A stretch of DNA of 64,000 bases from Acidobacteriota bacterium (GTDB lineage Bacteria; Acidobacteriota; Holophagae; Holophagales; Holophagaceae), in NCBI GenBank assembly GCA_016195985.1, contig JACPYP010000012.1, positions 124,001-188,000 on the forward strand, read 5' to 3'. This document shows, in pieces, positions 25,546 through 34,724 of the stretch (its first letter is position 1; the number at the start of each line of letters is the position of its first letter). Both the position numbers and the translations under genes were made by a program. The notes below the pieces were generated by a model, which had not been told where the DNA came from, searched no databases, and worked only from the letters and a program-made list of their open reading frames with translations.

Positions 25546-28078
25546 GGGCGTGGCCCAGGGCCAGGAGGTTGGCGAAGAGGCGCGTGGCGCCGGGCACGCC
25601 GTCCGGCAGCTGGCGGAAGAAGGCCAGGCCCGTGTAGACGTAGGTGCCCTTGCCGTGCTGGGCCACGATGAGGGCACCGTTGTCCGCCGCCTCGCCGGGA
25701 TCGGCCATGCCGAGCAGGGGCGTGTAGCGGGCGTCCCAGCCCTCGGCGTGGTAGAGGCTGCGCTCCTGGATCCAGCCCTCGAAATCCCGGGCCGTGAGCT
25801 CGTTGGGCCAGTGGAAGACGGAGTGGCCGGGCTGCAGGAAGCGGACCGGCACGGTTTCGTCGGTGATGCGCTTGCGGCCCACCTTGAAGGGATAGGGCCC
25901 GATGGCGTCGGTGACCATGGCGGCGTTGATGTCCGGGAATCCCGTGTTCACGGTATAGAGCACCACCTCGGTGCCCCCGGCGGCCACGTAGGCGTGGAGG
26001 CGGTCCTTCAGGGAAAGCAGGGCGGGGCGGGTGTTGTAGGCCCGGATGCCCAGCACGATGGCGTCGAAGCGGGCCAGATCCTCCCGCGCCAGGGCCTCGT
26101 CCGACAACAGCTCCACCTCGTAGCCGATGCGGCGGAGGGCCTGGGGAATCTCGTCGCCCGCGCCCATGACGTAGCCGATGCGGTGGCCATTGTGCTTGAG
26201 ATCGAAGCGCTCAAGGCGGACCTTGACCTCGGGGAGGAGGGTCTGCAGGGGAATGTGGGGGTGATCCAGCTTCAGCAGGCTGCGGGCGGGAGCGAAGCCG
26301 GAGCCCGCATCCACCTCGGGCCGCAGCTCCGCCGAGGCCGTGCCGGCGGGTGGCGTCACCCGGAAGGCCAGCTCCCGTTCCTCGCCCATCTGGCGCAGCT
26401 GGAAGGGCTGCTCGGCGGGCTCCACCTGCCAGCCCTTGGGGGCAGGAAGGCGCACGCGGCCCGTGGCGCCCGCGGCCCCGGCCACGATCTTGAGGCGCAA
26501 TGGTTTGGCGCCTGCGCCTTCGAACACGAGCACCGGATCCCCCAGAGCCACCAGGGCGGGCGGCACCACGGCCAGGGGCTGGTAGCGCTCTCCCAGCACC
26601 GGATCCCGGAAGCGGTACTGCACCGGCACGCAAACATCGAAGGCGTCGGCGGGCGCCGAGGGGCTGGCCAGGCGGACGCGAAGGCGCAGGGGCGCGGGGG
26701 ACTCGGGCAGGCCTGCCCAGGCCGCGGCGCCGGGCCCTCCCAGCCAATGAGGCTGAGTCAGGCGGGTGTCCTTGGGCAAGGTGAGGGTGAAGGCCGCTTT
26801 CCGGGGCGTGTTGTCCGCCAGGGCCTGGCCGTCCGCGCGGTCTTCCAGGGTCTGGACGCCCTGTGGGCCCACGGCCTCCAGGCGGAGCGATTGCAGGCTG
26901 AGCGGTTCGCCGCTCCGCGGCAGCACGGCGGCGTTGACCGTGAGGGGGCCGCCCGGGGACACCTGCTGGCGGTCGGCGATGGCCTCCACCCAAAGTCCCA
27001 GCGCCATCCGGAGGGCTTCTTCCACTTCTGCGGTCTTGGCCTGGATCAGCGGCTCGCGCTGCAGGTCCGCTGGGAGGGCGCGCAGTTCCCGCAGGGCGCG
27101 GAGCAGCCAGGGGCGAAGGGAACCGGGCCGGTCCACGGGGTTGGCGGCCCGGGTCTCCTTCAGGGCTTCGGCCACTTTCTCCGTCCCTTTGAACCGCGAC
27201 CACGCGAGGTCGACGCCGTCGAAGAGATCCTCCCGGGCGGGCTTTCCGGCCAGCAGCTCGAAGCTTTCCTCGCGCTCCCCGCGCTGGGCCAGCACGCCGA
27301 AACCCTGGCTCCGGTGCTGGCTGCGGCTTTCCGCCGCGAGCTCGCCGTAGGACCGGCCCAGCAGCGGATCGTAGGAGCCCACCTGGAAGCGGAGGCTGCC
27401 CGGGGCGGGCTTGGGCGCATCATCGCTGAAGCGGAAGTGGTTCCACAGCAGCCGGGTGGCCTGCCAGGGACGCAGGCCGGCCTGGATCTGCTCCGGGTAG
27501 CGGGCCGGATCCGCCGCGGCCTTGAAGGCCTCGATGGCCAGCATGGCGGAGGCCGTGTGGTGCCCGTGGCCCGCCCGTTCATCCGGCGGGAAGCGGGTGA
27601 TGATCACGTCGGGACGGAAGGCGCGGATGGTCCGCACCACGTCGCCGAGCACCCGGTCGTGGTTCCAGATGCGGAGGGACTCCGCGGCGGTCTTGGAAAA
27701 GCCGAAATCCACGGCGGAGGTGAAGAACTGCTCGGCGCCATCGATGCGCCGGGCGGCCAGCAGCTCCTGGGTGCGGATGGCGGCGAGGCCGTCGCCCAGC
27801 TCGGGGCCGATGAGGTTCTGACCGCCCCCGCCGCGGGTGATGGCGAGGTAGGCCGTGCGCAGGTTGCGGCCTTTGGAAAGGGCGGCCAACAGCCCGGTGT
27901 TTTCGTCGTCGGGGTGGGCGGCGACGTAGAGCACGCTGCCCACCACCTGAAGGCGGTCCAGCTGCTTGCGCAGCTCAGCCGCATCCTTTACGGGAACCTG
28001 GGCCTGCAGACCCGGCAGAACCAAGCCCGGCAGAACAAGGGCGGCCAGAACGAATGAGGCGGTGCGGAGATTCGGCAT
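25538..28078 (-). CDS. secreted PIG-L family deacetylase with C-terminal GATase-like domain
   Basis: 846 residues. A signal peptide (SFVLAALVLPGLVLPGLQAQ) precedes an LmbE/PIG-L zinc deacetylase with AHPDDE near residue 55 and a GHGHHTAS metal site near 170. It should remove an N-acetyl group from a sugar or similar molecule. The middle (about 370-640) is beta-rich, Ig-like. The C-terminal 200 residues (LARFDAIVLGIRAYNTR; AYVAAGGTEVVLYTVN; GKGTYVYTGLAFFRQLPDG) resemble the ThuA/class I glutamine-amidotransferase-like fold without an evident nucleophile. First gene of an overlapping operon with the small membrane protein and the symporter, suggesting cleavage outside and uptake of the product. 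Confidence 0.88.
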   Translation of the reverse strand: MPNLRTASFVLAALVLPGLVLPGLQAQVPVKDAAELRKQLDRLQVVGSVLYVAAHPDDENTGLLAALSKGRNLRTAYLAITRGGGGQNLIGPELGDGLAAIRTQELLAARRIDGAEQFFTSAVDFGFSKTAAESLRIWNHDRVLGDVVRTIRAFRPDVIITRFPPDERAGHGHHTASAMLAIEAFKAAADPARYPEQIQAGLRPWQATRLLWNHFRFSDDAPKPAPGSLRFQVGSYDPLLGRSYGELAAESRSQHRSQGFGVLAQRGEREESFELLAGKPAREDLFDGVDLAWSRFKGTEKVAEALKETRAANPVDRPGSLRPWLLRALRELRALPADLQREPLIQAKTAEVEEALRMALGLWVEAIADRQQVSPGGPLTVNAAVLPRSGEPLSLQSLRLEAVGPQGVQTLEDRADGQALADNTPRKAAFTLTLPKDTRLTQPHWLGGPGAAAWAGLPESPAPLRLRVRLASPSAPADAFDVCVPVQYRFRDPVLGERYQPLAVVPPALVALGDPVLVFEGAGAKPLRLKIVAGAAGATGRVRLPAPKGWQVEPAEQPFQLRQMGEERELAFRVTPPAGTASAELRPEVDAGSGFAPARSLLKLDHPHIPLQTLLPEVKVRLERFDLKHNGHRIGYVMGAGDEIPQALRRIGYEVELLSDEALAREDLARFDAIVLGIRAYNTRPALLSLKDRLHAYVAAGGTEVVLYTVNTGFPDINAAMVTDAIGPYPFKVGRKRITDETVPVRFLQPGHSVFHWPNELTARDFEGWIQERSLYHAEGWDARYTPLLGMADPGEAADNGALIVAQHGKGTYVYTGLAFFRQLPDGVPGATRLFANLLALGHAHD

Positions 28079-28084
28079 GGAAAC

Positions 28085-28153
28085 CTAGCGGCGGCTGGAG
28101 AGGGCCGGAATGAGGGCCGAAGTGAGGGCCAGGGTGAGTCGTGCGAACGGCAT
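28085..28153 (-). CDS. possible 22-residue leader peptide upstream of the deacetylase operon
   Basis: ATG at 28153 with GGAG five bases before it opens a frame of 22 codons (MPFARLTLALTSALIPALSS...) ending in TAG six bases before the deacetylase ATG. The peptide is hydrophobic like a truncated signal sequence. It may couple translation into the operon or be a chance frame; only the ribosome site and spacing support it. Confidence 0.3.
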   Translation of the reverse strand: MPFARLTLALTSALIPALSSRR

Positions 28154-28256
28154 GGGGGCTCCGGGAGGGGAGGGCCAGCATAACGCTTCGCAAAGGAACT
28201 CCACCCTGGAAGTGGGGCGAGCGAACCTTTCGCGGGGGTGGAGCCGGGAAGGAGGC

Positions 28257-29927
28257 TCAGGGTTTGGTTTGGGCGGGCGCCTGGGCCGGTGTCGATGCCG
28301 GTGTCGACGCCGGTGTCGCGGCCGGTGTCGCCGCCGGGGCTGGAGGCGGCGGGACGGGCGGCAGGGTCTCTTTCGTGAAGAAGGGAAGCCGCTCTTCCCG
28401 GGTGGCCAGGTGCCAGGCCACGGAGGCCAGCACGGCGGCGGTGCGCTTGGGATCCTCGGGGGGAACGCGCTCCAGGGTGTCGAGGGTGGTGTGCCAGGTG
28501 TATTCGAAGTATTCGAGGCCGTCCTGAGCCACGTTGATGGTGGGCAGTCCCGCGGCGCTGAAGGAGGCGGAGTCGGAGGAGGGTCCCGAGCGCAGCCGGC
28601 TGGGGCGGAAGGCGCTGGAGCTGGCGCCCTTCACGGCCAGATCGCTGAAGGGCGCCACGAGCTCGCGGAGCACCTGGGCGCCCGCCGGGGGCCCGAACAC
28701 GGACAGGCCGCGGATCTGGCCTGCCCCCGCGTCGGTGTTGAAGCAGGCCACCAGCTCGCCGAAGGCCGGCTTGGGGGCCTCGGCGCTGCCGTAGTGGGCG
28801 TCCACGTAGGCGGCGGATCCCAGGAGGCCGTGCTCCTCGCCGTCCCAGAGCGCGATGCGGATGGTGCGCCGGGGCTTGCCGAGCTTTTGCAGGATGCGGC
28901 CCACCTCCATCATGATGGCGGCGTTCACGCCGTTGTCCGTGGCGCCGGTGGCGGTGTGCCAGGAATCCAGATGCGCGCCGAGCATCACCACCTCACTGGC
29001 TTTGCTCGAGCCGGGAACTTCGGCGATCACGTTGTAGCCGTGGGTGTTCTCGGGATAGAGACGGTTGGCGATCTCCAGGGCCAGCTGCACCTCCTTGCCG
29101 TCCTTCAGCACGCGGCAGATGCGGCCGTAATCCTCATGGCGCATGGCCAGGGTGGGCACCACCTTGGCGAGGTCGTAGCTGCGGTTGCTGAAGGCCCGGA
29201 TCTGGCCGTTGCGCAGGGCGCTGTCGTTGATGCGGGCCAGGGCCTTGTGGGCCACCAGGAAGGCATCCACCTGTTCGTTGATGGCACGGGGTTCCAGCGC
29301 TCCGGGGCGCCGGGCAGAGGGCGCGGGCATGCGGGGCGGATTGGGATTGGAAGGGTCGAAGCGCTTGGCCAGGCTTTCGTCGGAAAGGCGGGGCGCCGAG
29401 GGGTTGGGATTGAGCGCGGGCACCTCTTTGAGGATTCCGGCCAGCACGATTTTCCCGGCCACCTTGTCCGCCGCCGCATGGAGCACGGCATTGAGCTCCT
29501 CCTGGGTGGGCTCGTCGGGGACCGGCAGATGGAAGGCGGCGCCCCGGGCCGTGCCCTGGGTGGAAGGCGTCCAGGCCAGCACCTCCACGGCCAAGTGGCC
29601 TTTCCAAGGCGCCTCCACGTGGGCGGCGCAGCGCTCGTTGGCCCAGCCCGGGTGGCCCCAGTTCCAGGTTTCCAGGCGGGCGTTGCTGAGCCCCCAGGCT
29701 TTCATGCGGTCCCGGGACCATTCCGCCGCGGCCTTGTAGGTGGGCGAGCCCGTGAGCCGGGGGCTGAAGACATCCGTGAGCTGGTGCAGGGTGGCCATGA
29801 CCTCCGAATGCTGGAGGGCCTCCTCGCGGATGCGGGCGTTCGCGGCCGCGTCGATGGGCTCCTGGGCCGAGGCGGAGACCACGGTCAAAGCTGCCAGGGT
29901 GAGGAAAGATCGTTTGGAGGTGAGCAT
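28257..29927 (-). CDS. secreted M28 family zinc aminopeptidase/carboxypeptidase
   Basis: 556 residues. A signal peptide (MLTSKRSFLTLAALTVVSASAQ) and a PA-type insert precede the M28 catalytic core with all two-zinc ligands visible: GAHLDSW, GATDNG, DGEEHG, NTDAGAG and TWHTTLDT. It removes residues from peptide ends in the periplasm or outside. The C-terminus is a low-complexity Pro/Ala/Thr tail encoded by 12-bp tandem repeats. ATG at 29927 is chosen because it begins a clean signal peptide; TTG at 29942 would add five residues. Confidence 0.9.
   Translation of the reverse strand: MLTSKRSFLTLAALTVVSASAQEPIDAAANARIREEALQHSEVMATLHQLTDVFSPRLTGSPTYKAAAEWSRDRMKAWGLSNARLETWNWGHPGWANERCAAHVEAPWKGHLAVEVLAWTPSTQGTARGAAFHLPVPDEPTQEELNAVLHAAADKVAGKIVLAGILKEVPALNPNPSAPRLSDESLAKRFDPSNPNPPRMPAPSARRPGALEPRAINEQVDAFLVAHKALARINDSALRNGQIRAFSNRSYDLAKVVPTLAMRHEDYGRICRVLKDGKEVQLALEIANRLYPENTHGYNVIAEVPGSSKASEVVMLGAHLDSWHTATGATDNGVNAAIMMEVGRILQKLGKPRRTIRIALWDGEEHGLLGSAAYVDAHYGSAEAPKPAFGELVACFNTDAGAGQIRGLSVFGPPAGAQVLRELVAPFSDLAVKGASSSAFRPSRLRSGPSSDSASFSAAGLPTINVAQDGLEYFEYTWHTTLDTLERVPPEDPKRTAAVLASVAWHLATREERLPFFTKETLPPVPPPPAPAATPAATPASTPASTPAQAPAQTKP
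28285..28332. repeat. 12-bp tandem repeat in the M28 peptidase tail
   Basis: Four in-frame units of GCCGGTGTCGAC-type sequence (last bases vary) encode the TPAST/TPAAT repeats of the peptidase C-terminus. Because units are multiples of three, length change would only shorten or extend the linker. Confidence 0.75.
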
Positions 29928-30012
29928 CACAACATGATGCAACGTGTCTGGCCGATGTCCATGATTCTTTGGGCCCGCATTCCATGCTTCGACCCAAGGA
30001 AATGGCTATTTA

Positions 30013-30049
30013 TACCCGGATGTTATTGCCGTTTTATTTAGCCCGGGTA
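30013..30049. promoter_or_regulatory. inverted TACCCGG half-sites in a divergent promoter region
   Basis: TACCCGG (30013-30019) and CCGGGTA (30043-30049) are exact inverted copies with centres 30 bp apart, about three helical turns, in an AT-rich gap between the divergent M28 and DUF2239 genes. They could hold a dimeric or paired repressor. Position and symmetry are the only evidence. Confidence 0.35.
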
Positions 30050-30081
30050 AAAATAGATCCATCCCATGGAGGTCTTCACTC

Positions 30082-30672
30082 ATGGACATCCCATCCCGTT
30101 CCTGCACGGCCTTCGGCGACTCCCGCCGCCTGGCCTCCGGCCCTCTGCGCGAGGTGATCCTGGCCGCCAAGGCCTTCCTGGCCGGGGGGGTGGGCGGATC
30201 GCTGCTGGTCTTCGACGATGAAACGGGTTCGGTGCTGGACCTGGATCTTCGGGACGGGGCGGAGGAGGGGCTCGGCCAGCTGCCCATTCTGGAGACGGTC
30301 CCGCCCTCCGGGGAGCCCAGGGGTCGGGGGCGACCCCGGCTGGGAGTGGTGGCCCGGGAGGTGACCCTGCTCCCCCGCCACTGGGAATGGTTGAACGCGC
30401 AGCCCGGCGGCGCTTCCGTCAGCCTGCGGAAACTCGTGGAGGCGGCCCGCAAGGCAGCGGTTCCGGGCGAGCGGCGGCGCCTGGCTCAGGAGCGGACCTA
30501 TCGGTTCATGTCGGCGCTGGCCGGCGACGAGCCCGGCTACGAGGAGGCCCTTCGCGCCCTCTACGCCGGGGACCGGGCCGCCTTCGAGGCCAGGAGCGCT
30601 CCCTGGCTTCCGGACGTGCGGGAACACGCATGGAAGCTCGCCCAGGGCGCCTTCGACGCGGCATCAGACTAA
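30082..30672 (+). CDS. DUF2239 family protein
   Basis: 196 residues, cytosolic, no catalytic motif known. The N-terminal half has the family pattern CTAFGDSRRLASGPLREVILAAK with LLVFDDETGSVLDLDLRDG, then RPRLGVVAREVTLLPRHWEWL, and a helical C-terminal half (YRFMSALAGDEPGYEEALRALYAGDRAAF). GGAGGT precedes the ATG. It runs 12 bp ahead of a GIY-YIG gene, a pairing I recall from other genomes. Function unknown. Confidence 0.85.
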   Translation: MDIPSRSCTAFGDSRRLASGPLREVILAAKAFLAGGVGGSLLVFDDETGSVLDLDLRDGAEEGLGQLPILETVPPSGEPRGRGRPRLGVVAREVTLLPRHWEWLNAQPGGASVSLRKLVEAARKAAVPGERRRLAQERTYRFMSALAGDEPGYEEALRALYAGDRAAFEARSAPWLPDVREHAWKLAQGAFDAASD

Positions 30673-30684
30673 GGATATGGACTC

Positions 30685-31020
30685 ATGAGCGGAACCTTCG
30701 ATCGCAAGGCGGCCCTGCGGGCCTACAAGGAGCGGAAGCCGCGGCCGGGCATCTGCGGCGTGCGGCACCTGGGGACGGGCCGCGTCTGGGCCGACTCCAG
30801 CCCGGACTTGGACACGGCCAAGAACGGCCTCTGGCTCCGGCTCGAACAGGGGCGCCACCTGGACAGGGCCCTGCAGGAGGCCTGGAACCAGTCCGGCGAA
30901 AGCGCCTTCGAATACGTCATCCTCGAGGTTCTCGAAGAGGAGTTGAGCCCCGTGTTCCTGCGGGATGCGCTCAAGGCCATGAAAGCGAAGTGGACCGCGC
31001 TTCTGGCGGCGGGCAGCTGA
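30685..31020 (+). CDS. GIY-YIG nuclease-like protein
   Basis: 111 residues made of a single GIY-YIG-type domain: RPGICGVRHLGTGRVWADSSPDLDTA gives the first strand, in which the Tyr of GIY is replaced by Cys, and the following active-site region. Later, FEYVILEVLEEELSP provides the family's acidic strand. Small stand-alone members may cut DNA structures, but the altered motif leaves activity open. AAGGA precedes the ATG and it is co-transcribed with the DUF2239 gene. Confidence 0.8.
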   Translation: MSGTFDRKAALRAYKERKPRPGICGVRHLGTGRVWADSSPDLDTAKNGLWLRLEQGRHLDRALQEAWNQSGESAFEYVILEVLEEELSPVFLRDALKAMKAKWTALLAAGS

Positions 31021-31118
31021 TCTTGCTCCAGACAAAATGGCCGCGATCAATTCTTGTCCACGGCCCATGCGCTTTTCATGATTCCGGGCAGACTGGACTT
31101 TCTTCCCCCGGAGTCCCC

Positions 31119-33992
31119 ATGAAGCCCGCCCTCCTGGCCCTCGTTCCCATCTTGATCCCCACCTTGGTCTCGGGTGCTCAAACACCGGCCGCGCCCAAGC
31201 CGGCCGCCAAGCCGAAGGCCCCGGCGGCCAAGGCCTTCCCCTTCGCCATCCACCAGAAGACCCTGGCCAACGGCCTGAAGGTGGCGGTCATCCCCACGGG
31301 CATGCCGGGCCTGGTGGCCATCCAGATTCCCGTGAGCACGGGATCGCGCAACGAGGTGGAGCCGGGGAAGTCGGGCTTCGCCCACTTCTTCGAGCACATG
31401 ATGTTCCGGGGCACCAAGACTGTGTCGCCCGAAGCCTGGAACGAAACCCTCAAGCGCACCGGCGCGGCCCAGAACGCCTACACCAGCGACGATCTCACCA
31501 GCTACCACACCACCTGCGGCAAGGAGGACCTGGAGACCTGGCTGAAGCTGGAGGCGGACCGGTTCCAGAACCTGGAGTACGAGGAAAGCGCCTTCAAGGA
31601 TGAGAGCCGCGCGGTGCTCGGCGAATACAACAAGAACTCGGCCAATCCCATCTCCAAGCTCTTCGAGGTCATGCGCGAGGCCGCCTTCACCACCCACACC
31701 TACAAGCACACCACCATGGGCTTCCTCAAGGACATCGAGGACATGCCCAACCAGTTCAAATACTCGCGCGAGTTCTTCAACCGTTGGTACAAGCCGGAGA
31801 ATGTCACCGTGATCATCGCGGGCGATGTCAGCCCCGAGCAGACCTTCCCGCTGGTGGAGAAATACTTTGGCGCCTGGAAGCGAGGCACGGTGAAGCCCCC
31901 TGCAGTGCCGCAGGAGCCCGAGGCCAAGGGGCCGGTGGCGGCCCACGTGCCCTGGGCCACGCCGACCATCCCCTGGATGACAGTCTCCTTCCACACACCC
32001 GCCAAGTTCAGCACCGTCAAGAACGACAGCGCGGCCCTGGAGCTGGTGGGCAAGCTGCTCTTCGGCCAGCAATCCGAGGTGTACCAGCGGCTGGTGGTGC
32101 AGGAGCAGAAGGTGGACCAGCTCTTCGCGGGCGGCGGCGGCAGCAAGGATCCCGAGCTGTTCACCATCGGCGCCCGGGTGAAGAAGCTGGAAGACCTGGC
32201 GTACGTGCGGGAGGTCATCCTCGACGCCTGCGCCAAGGCCCTGGCCGTGCCCTTCTCGCCCGCCAAGCTGGAAGAGGCCAAGACCGAAGAGCGGCTGGGC
32301 TTCGCCCGCGCCCTGGAATCCACGGAACGGGTGGCGGGCGCCGTGGCGCGCATGGCCTGCTTCGAGCGGGATCCCGAAGCCATCGTCAAGGTGATGGCCC
32401 TGGGCGAGACGGTCCAGACCAGCGACCTGGGCCGCATGGCCAAGGCCACCTTCCAGGACCGGAACCGCGTCATCACCACCCTCAGCCACGAGGCGCTGCC
32501 TGAGAGCCTCAAGGCCGGCTTCCCGGGCGTGGAGGCCCGGGCCGCCAAGCTGGCCCAGCTGCCGAAGCTGGCGCTCCTGGAAGAGCCTTCGGCCTCGCCC
32601 CTGGTGAACCTCCGCGTGGTCTTCCGCACCGGTTCGGTGGACGATCCCGCCGGAAAGGAAGGCCTCGCCTCCCTGGCCGCGGCCATGATCGAAGATGCGG
32701 GAACCCGCGCCAAGGGCTTCGCCGAGATCACCAAGGCCTACGCGGCCACGGGCAGCGGACTGGGCAGCCTGGTGGACAAGGAGCGCACCTCCTTCAGCCT
32801 CACCGTGGCCAAGCTGAAGGCCACCGAGGCCCTGGACCTGGCCCTGGAGCAGCTCACCGAACCCGGCTTCCGGGAAGAGGATTTCTCCCGCCTCAAGTCG
32901 CAGCAGGTGAACGCCCTCAAGGTGGGCCTGAAGGCCAACAACGACGAGGAGCTGGGCAAGCTCGCCCTGGAGGGCCGTCTGTACGCCGAGCCCTTCGCCC
33001 ACCCGGTGCTCGGCACGGAGGCGGGTCTCGCCGCCATCACCCTGGCGGACGTGAAGGCCTTCGTGAAGGCGCACTACACCCGCGCGAACCTGCGGATCGG
33101 CCTGGCCGGCGGCTACGGCCCCGAGCACAAGGGGCAGGTGCTTCGCTCCCTGGCGGTCCTGCCGGCGGAGGGCGCCGCCGTTCCCGCGCTGAAAGTGGCC
33201 GCCGCAGGCACCGCCAGCCATGTGCAGATCGTGGCCAAGGACACCCGGGCCACGGCCATCTCCTTCGGCTTCCCCATCGCCGTGGACCGCACCCATCCCG
33301 ATTTCGCGGCGCTGTGGGTGGTGGCTAGCCACCTGGGCCAGCACCGCAACAGCACAGCCCTGCTCTACCAGCGCCTCCGCGAAGTGCGGGGCCTGAACTA
33401 TGGCGACTACGCCTACATCGAGCCCTTCCCTGGCGGCATGTTCCGCTTCCAGCCTGATCCCGGCCTCACCCGCAGCCTCAACCACTTCCAGATCTGGATC
33501 CGCCCCGTGGCGCCCCAGAACGGAGCCTTCGCGTTGAAGGGCGCCCTCTACGAGCTGGACAAGGTGGTGAAGCAGGGGCTGAGCGAAAAGGATTTCGAAG
33601 CCAGCCGCACCTTCCTGGCCAAGCATGTGGCTCACCTCGCCGACACCGGCTCCAAGCGCCTGGGCCACGATCTCGACATGGCGGCACTGGGCTTCGACAA
33701 GGGCTACGCCGAAACCTTCAAGGCCCGCCTGCTGGCCCTCAAGGCGGTGGACGTGAACGCCGCCATCAAGCGCCACCTGCGCACCACCGGGCTGGAAGTG
33801 GTCATGGTCGCCAAGGACGCCGGGAGCTTGAAGAAGGATCTGCTGGCGGAGGCCTGCCCCATCCCCGCCTATCAGTCCCCCAAGCCGGAACTGAAGGACG
33901 AGGATGCCGCCATCTCGCGGCTGAAGCTCGACCTCAAGCCCGAGGACGTCACCGTCATCGCCCTGGATGATCTCTTCAAGACCGCCCAGTAG
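31119..33992 (+). CDS. secreted M16 family zinc metallopeptidase (pitrilysin-like)
   Basis: 957 residues comprising a signal peptide (MKPALLALVPILIPTLVSGA), a Lys/Pro/Ala linker, an active N-terminal M16 half with HFFEH near residue 91 and the third zinc ligand in AVLGEYNK, and a second, inactive-type half beginning about residue 490 (LVNLRVVFRTGSVDDP). The two halves form the usual clam that degrades peptides. Only the ATG at 31119, eight bases after CGGAG, gives a signal peptide; the open frame upstream overlaps other genes. A perfect terminator follows 16 bp after the stop. Confidence 0.9.
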   Translation: MKPALLALVPILIPTLVSGAQTPAAPKPAAKPKAPAAKAFPFAIHQKTLANGLKVAVIPTGMPGLVAIQIPVSTGSRNEVEPGKSGFAHFFEHMMFRGTKTVSPEAWNETLKRTGAAQNAYTSDDLTSYHTTCGKEDLETWLKLEADRFQNLEYEESAFKDESRAVLGEYNKNSANPISKLFEVMREAAFTTHTYKHTTMGFLKDIEDMPNQFKYSREFFNRWYKPENVTVIIAGDVSPEQTFPLVEKYFGAWKRGTVKPPAVPQEPEAKGPVAAHVPWATPTIPWMTVSFHTPAKFSTVKNDSAALELVGKLLFGQQSEVYQRLVVQEQKVDQLFAGGGGSKDPELFTIGARVKKLEDLAYVREVILDACAKALAVPFSPAKLEEAKTEERLGFARALESTERVAGAVARMACFERDPEAIVKVMALGETVQTSDLGRMAKATFQDRNRVITTLSHEALPESLKAGFPGVEARAAKLAQLPKLALLEEPSASPLVNLRVVFRTGSVDDPAGKEGLASLAAAMIEDAGTRAKGFAEITKAYAATGSGLGSLVDKERTSFSLTVAKLKATEALDLALEQLTEPGFREEDFSRLKSQQVNALKVGLKANNDEELGKLALEGRLYAEPFAHPVLGTEAGLAAITLADVKAFVKAHYTRANLRIGLAGGYGPEHKGQVLRSLAVLPAEGAAVPALKVAAAGTASHVQIVAKDTRATAISFGFPIAVDRTHPDFAALWVVASHLGQHRNSTALLYQRLREVRGLNYGDYAYIEPFPGGMFRFQPDPGLTRSLNHFQIWIRPVAPQNGAFALKGALYELDKVVKQGLSEKDFEASRTFLAKHVAHLADTGSKRLGHDLDMAALGFDKGYAETFKARLLALKAVDVNAAIKRHLRTTGLEVVMVAKDAGSLKKDLLAEACPIPAYQSPKPELKDEDAAISRLKLDLKPEDVTVIALDDLFKTAQ

Positions 33993-34007
33993 GGCGCAAC
34001 TTCACGC

Positions 34008-34039
34008 AAAAAGGCGGGTGGCATGCCACCCGCCTTTTT
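34008..34039. terminator. bidirectional intrinsic terminator
   Basis: A fully symmetric 32-bp palindrome: AAAAAGGCGGGTGGCA (34008-34023) and its exact complement to 34039, ending in a T run on both strands. It serves the M16 gene on the plus strand and also faces the minus-strand island genes ending at 34125. Confidence 0.92.
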
Positions 34040-34124
34040 GTTTCGTTATCGGCACTTTTTCATTGGATTTAGCCGGTCTGGGGTGAGTCCTAGGCTTTGA
34101 ACTCGGCCATCGAATCGAGATGTC

Positions 34125-34724
34125 CTATACGTCGGCCCAATCAGGCAATTCGTATTCCGTCTCCGGAACCCCGAGGTATTCGCGCTCGATGAAGTTGAGG
34201 TTCATCGCGTAAGTTGGGACTTCCTTCGCCAAGCGCGTGACAGCGAAACAATCTGCAGCGGATAGAAAACGCCTCACTAGATGCGCGTGATCTACAAGGT
34301 CGCGTTCGATCATCGCCCGGATGTCCGACATGTCGTTCTCGTTGAATCGCTTGAGCTTGGCAACAACTACGTCCTGAACGTCCAGGGCGAATACCTCGAA
34401 CGACTTGAGGCGTTGGTTGAGGGCTTCGACAGGAATCCAATTGGGAGGGTGAGCCAAAAACGGTGTATGCCTGCTCACAATGTCGAGAAAGATTCCATGC
34501 TGGCGTGACAGGGCCGACCCCTGGCCCGCAAGCCCGTGGAGAGCCTTCGCGATATCACCGGAAACGGGATCCACACCCAGCACGTCCCCGTCCTTGGTGC
34601 CCCGCAAATAGTCCGTCTGGAGCATGAGGGCAGTGGATCCGAGGACCCGGAAAGTGATCTTTTCCTCTCCGGTCGGCCATTGCTCATCGATCGCAATAAG
34701 GAAGCTCTCAATGGGTGTCAGCAT
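34125..34724 (-). CDS. nucleotidyltransferase-fold protein, likely toxin of a toxin-antitoxin pair
   Basis: 199 residues. The N-terminal part has a minimal nucleotidyltransferase pattern: VLGSTALMLQ then TKDGDVLGVD, matching hG[GS]...DxD as in AbiEii/MenT-like and DUF6036-type proteins. A helical C-terminal part follows (VVVAKLKRFNENDMSDIRAMI, a motif common in these families). Its ATG (34724) overlaps the 3' end of the XRE gene by 17 bp, antitoxin first. Base composition is visibly less GC-rich than the surroundings, suggesting recent acquisition. Toxicity is inference; an enzyme modifying tRNA or protein is possible. Confidence 0.72.
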   Translation of the reverse strand: MLTPIESFLIAIDEQWPTGEEKITFRVLGSTALMLQTDYLRGTKDGDVLGVDPVSGDIAKALHGLAGQGSALSRQHGIFLDIVSRHTPFLAHPPNWIPVEALNQRLKSFEVFALDVQDVVVAKLKRFNENDMSDIRAMIERDLVDHAHLVRRFLSAADCFAVTRLAKEVPTYAMNLNFIEREYLGVPETEYELPDWADV

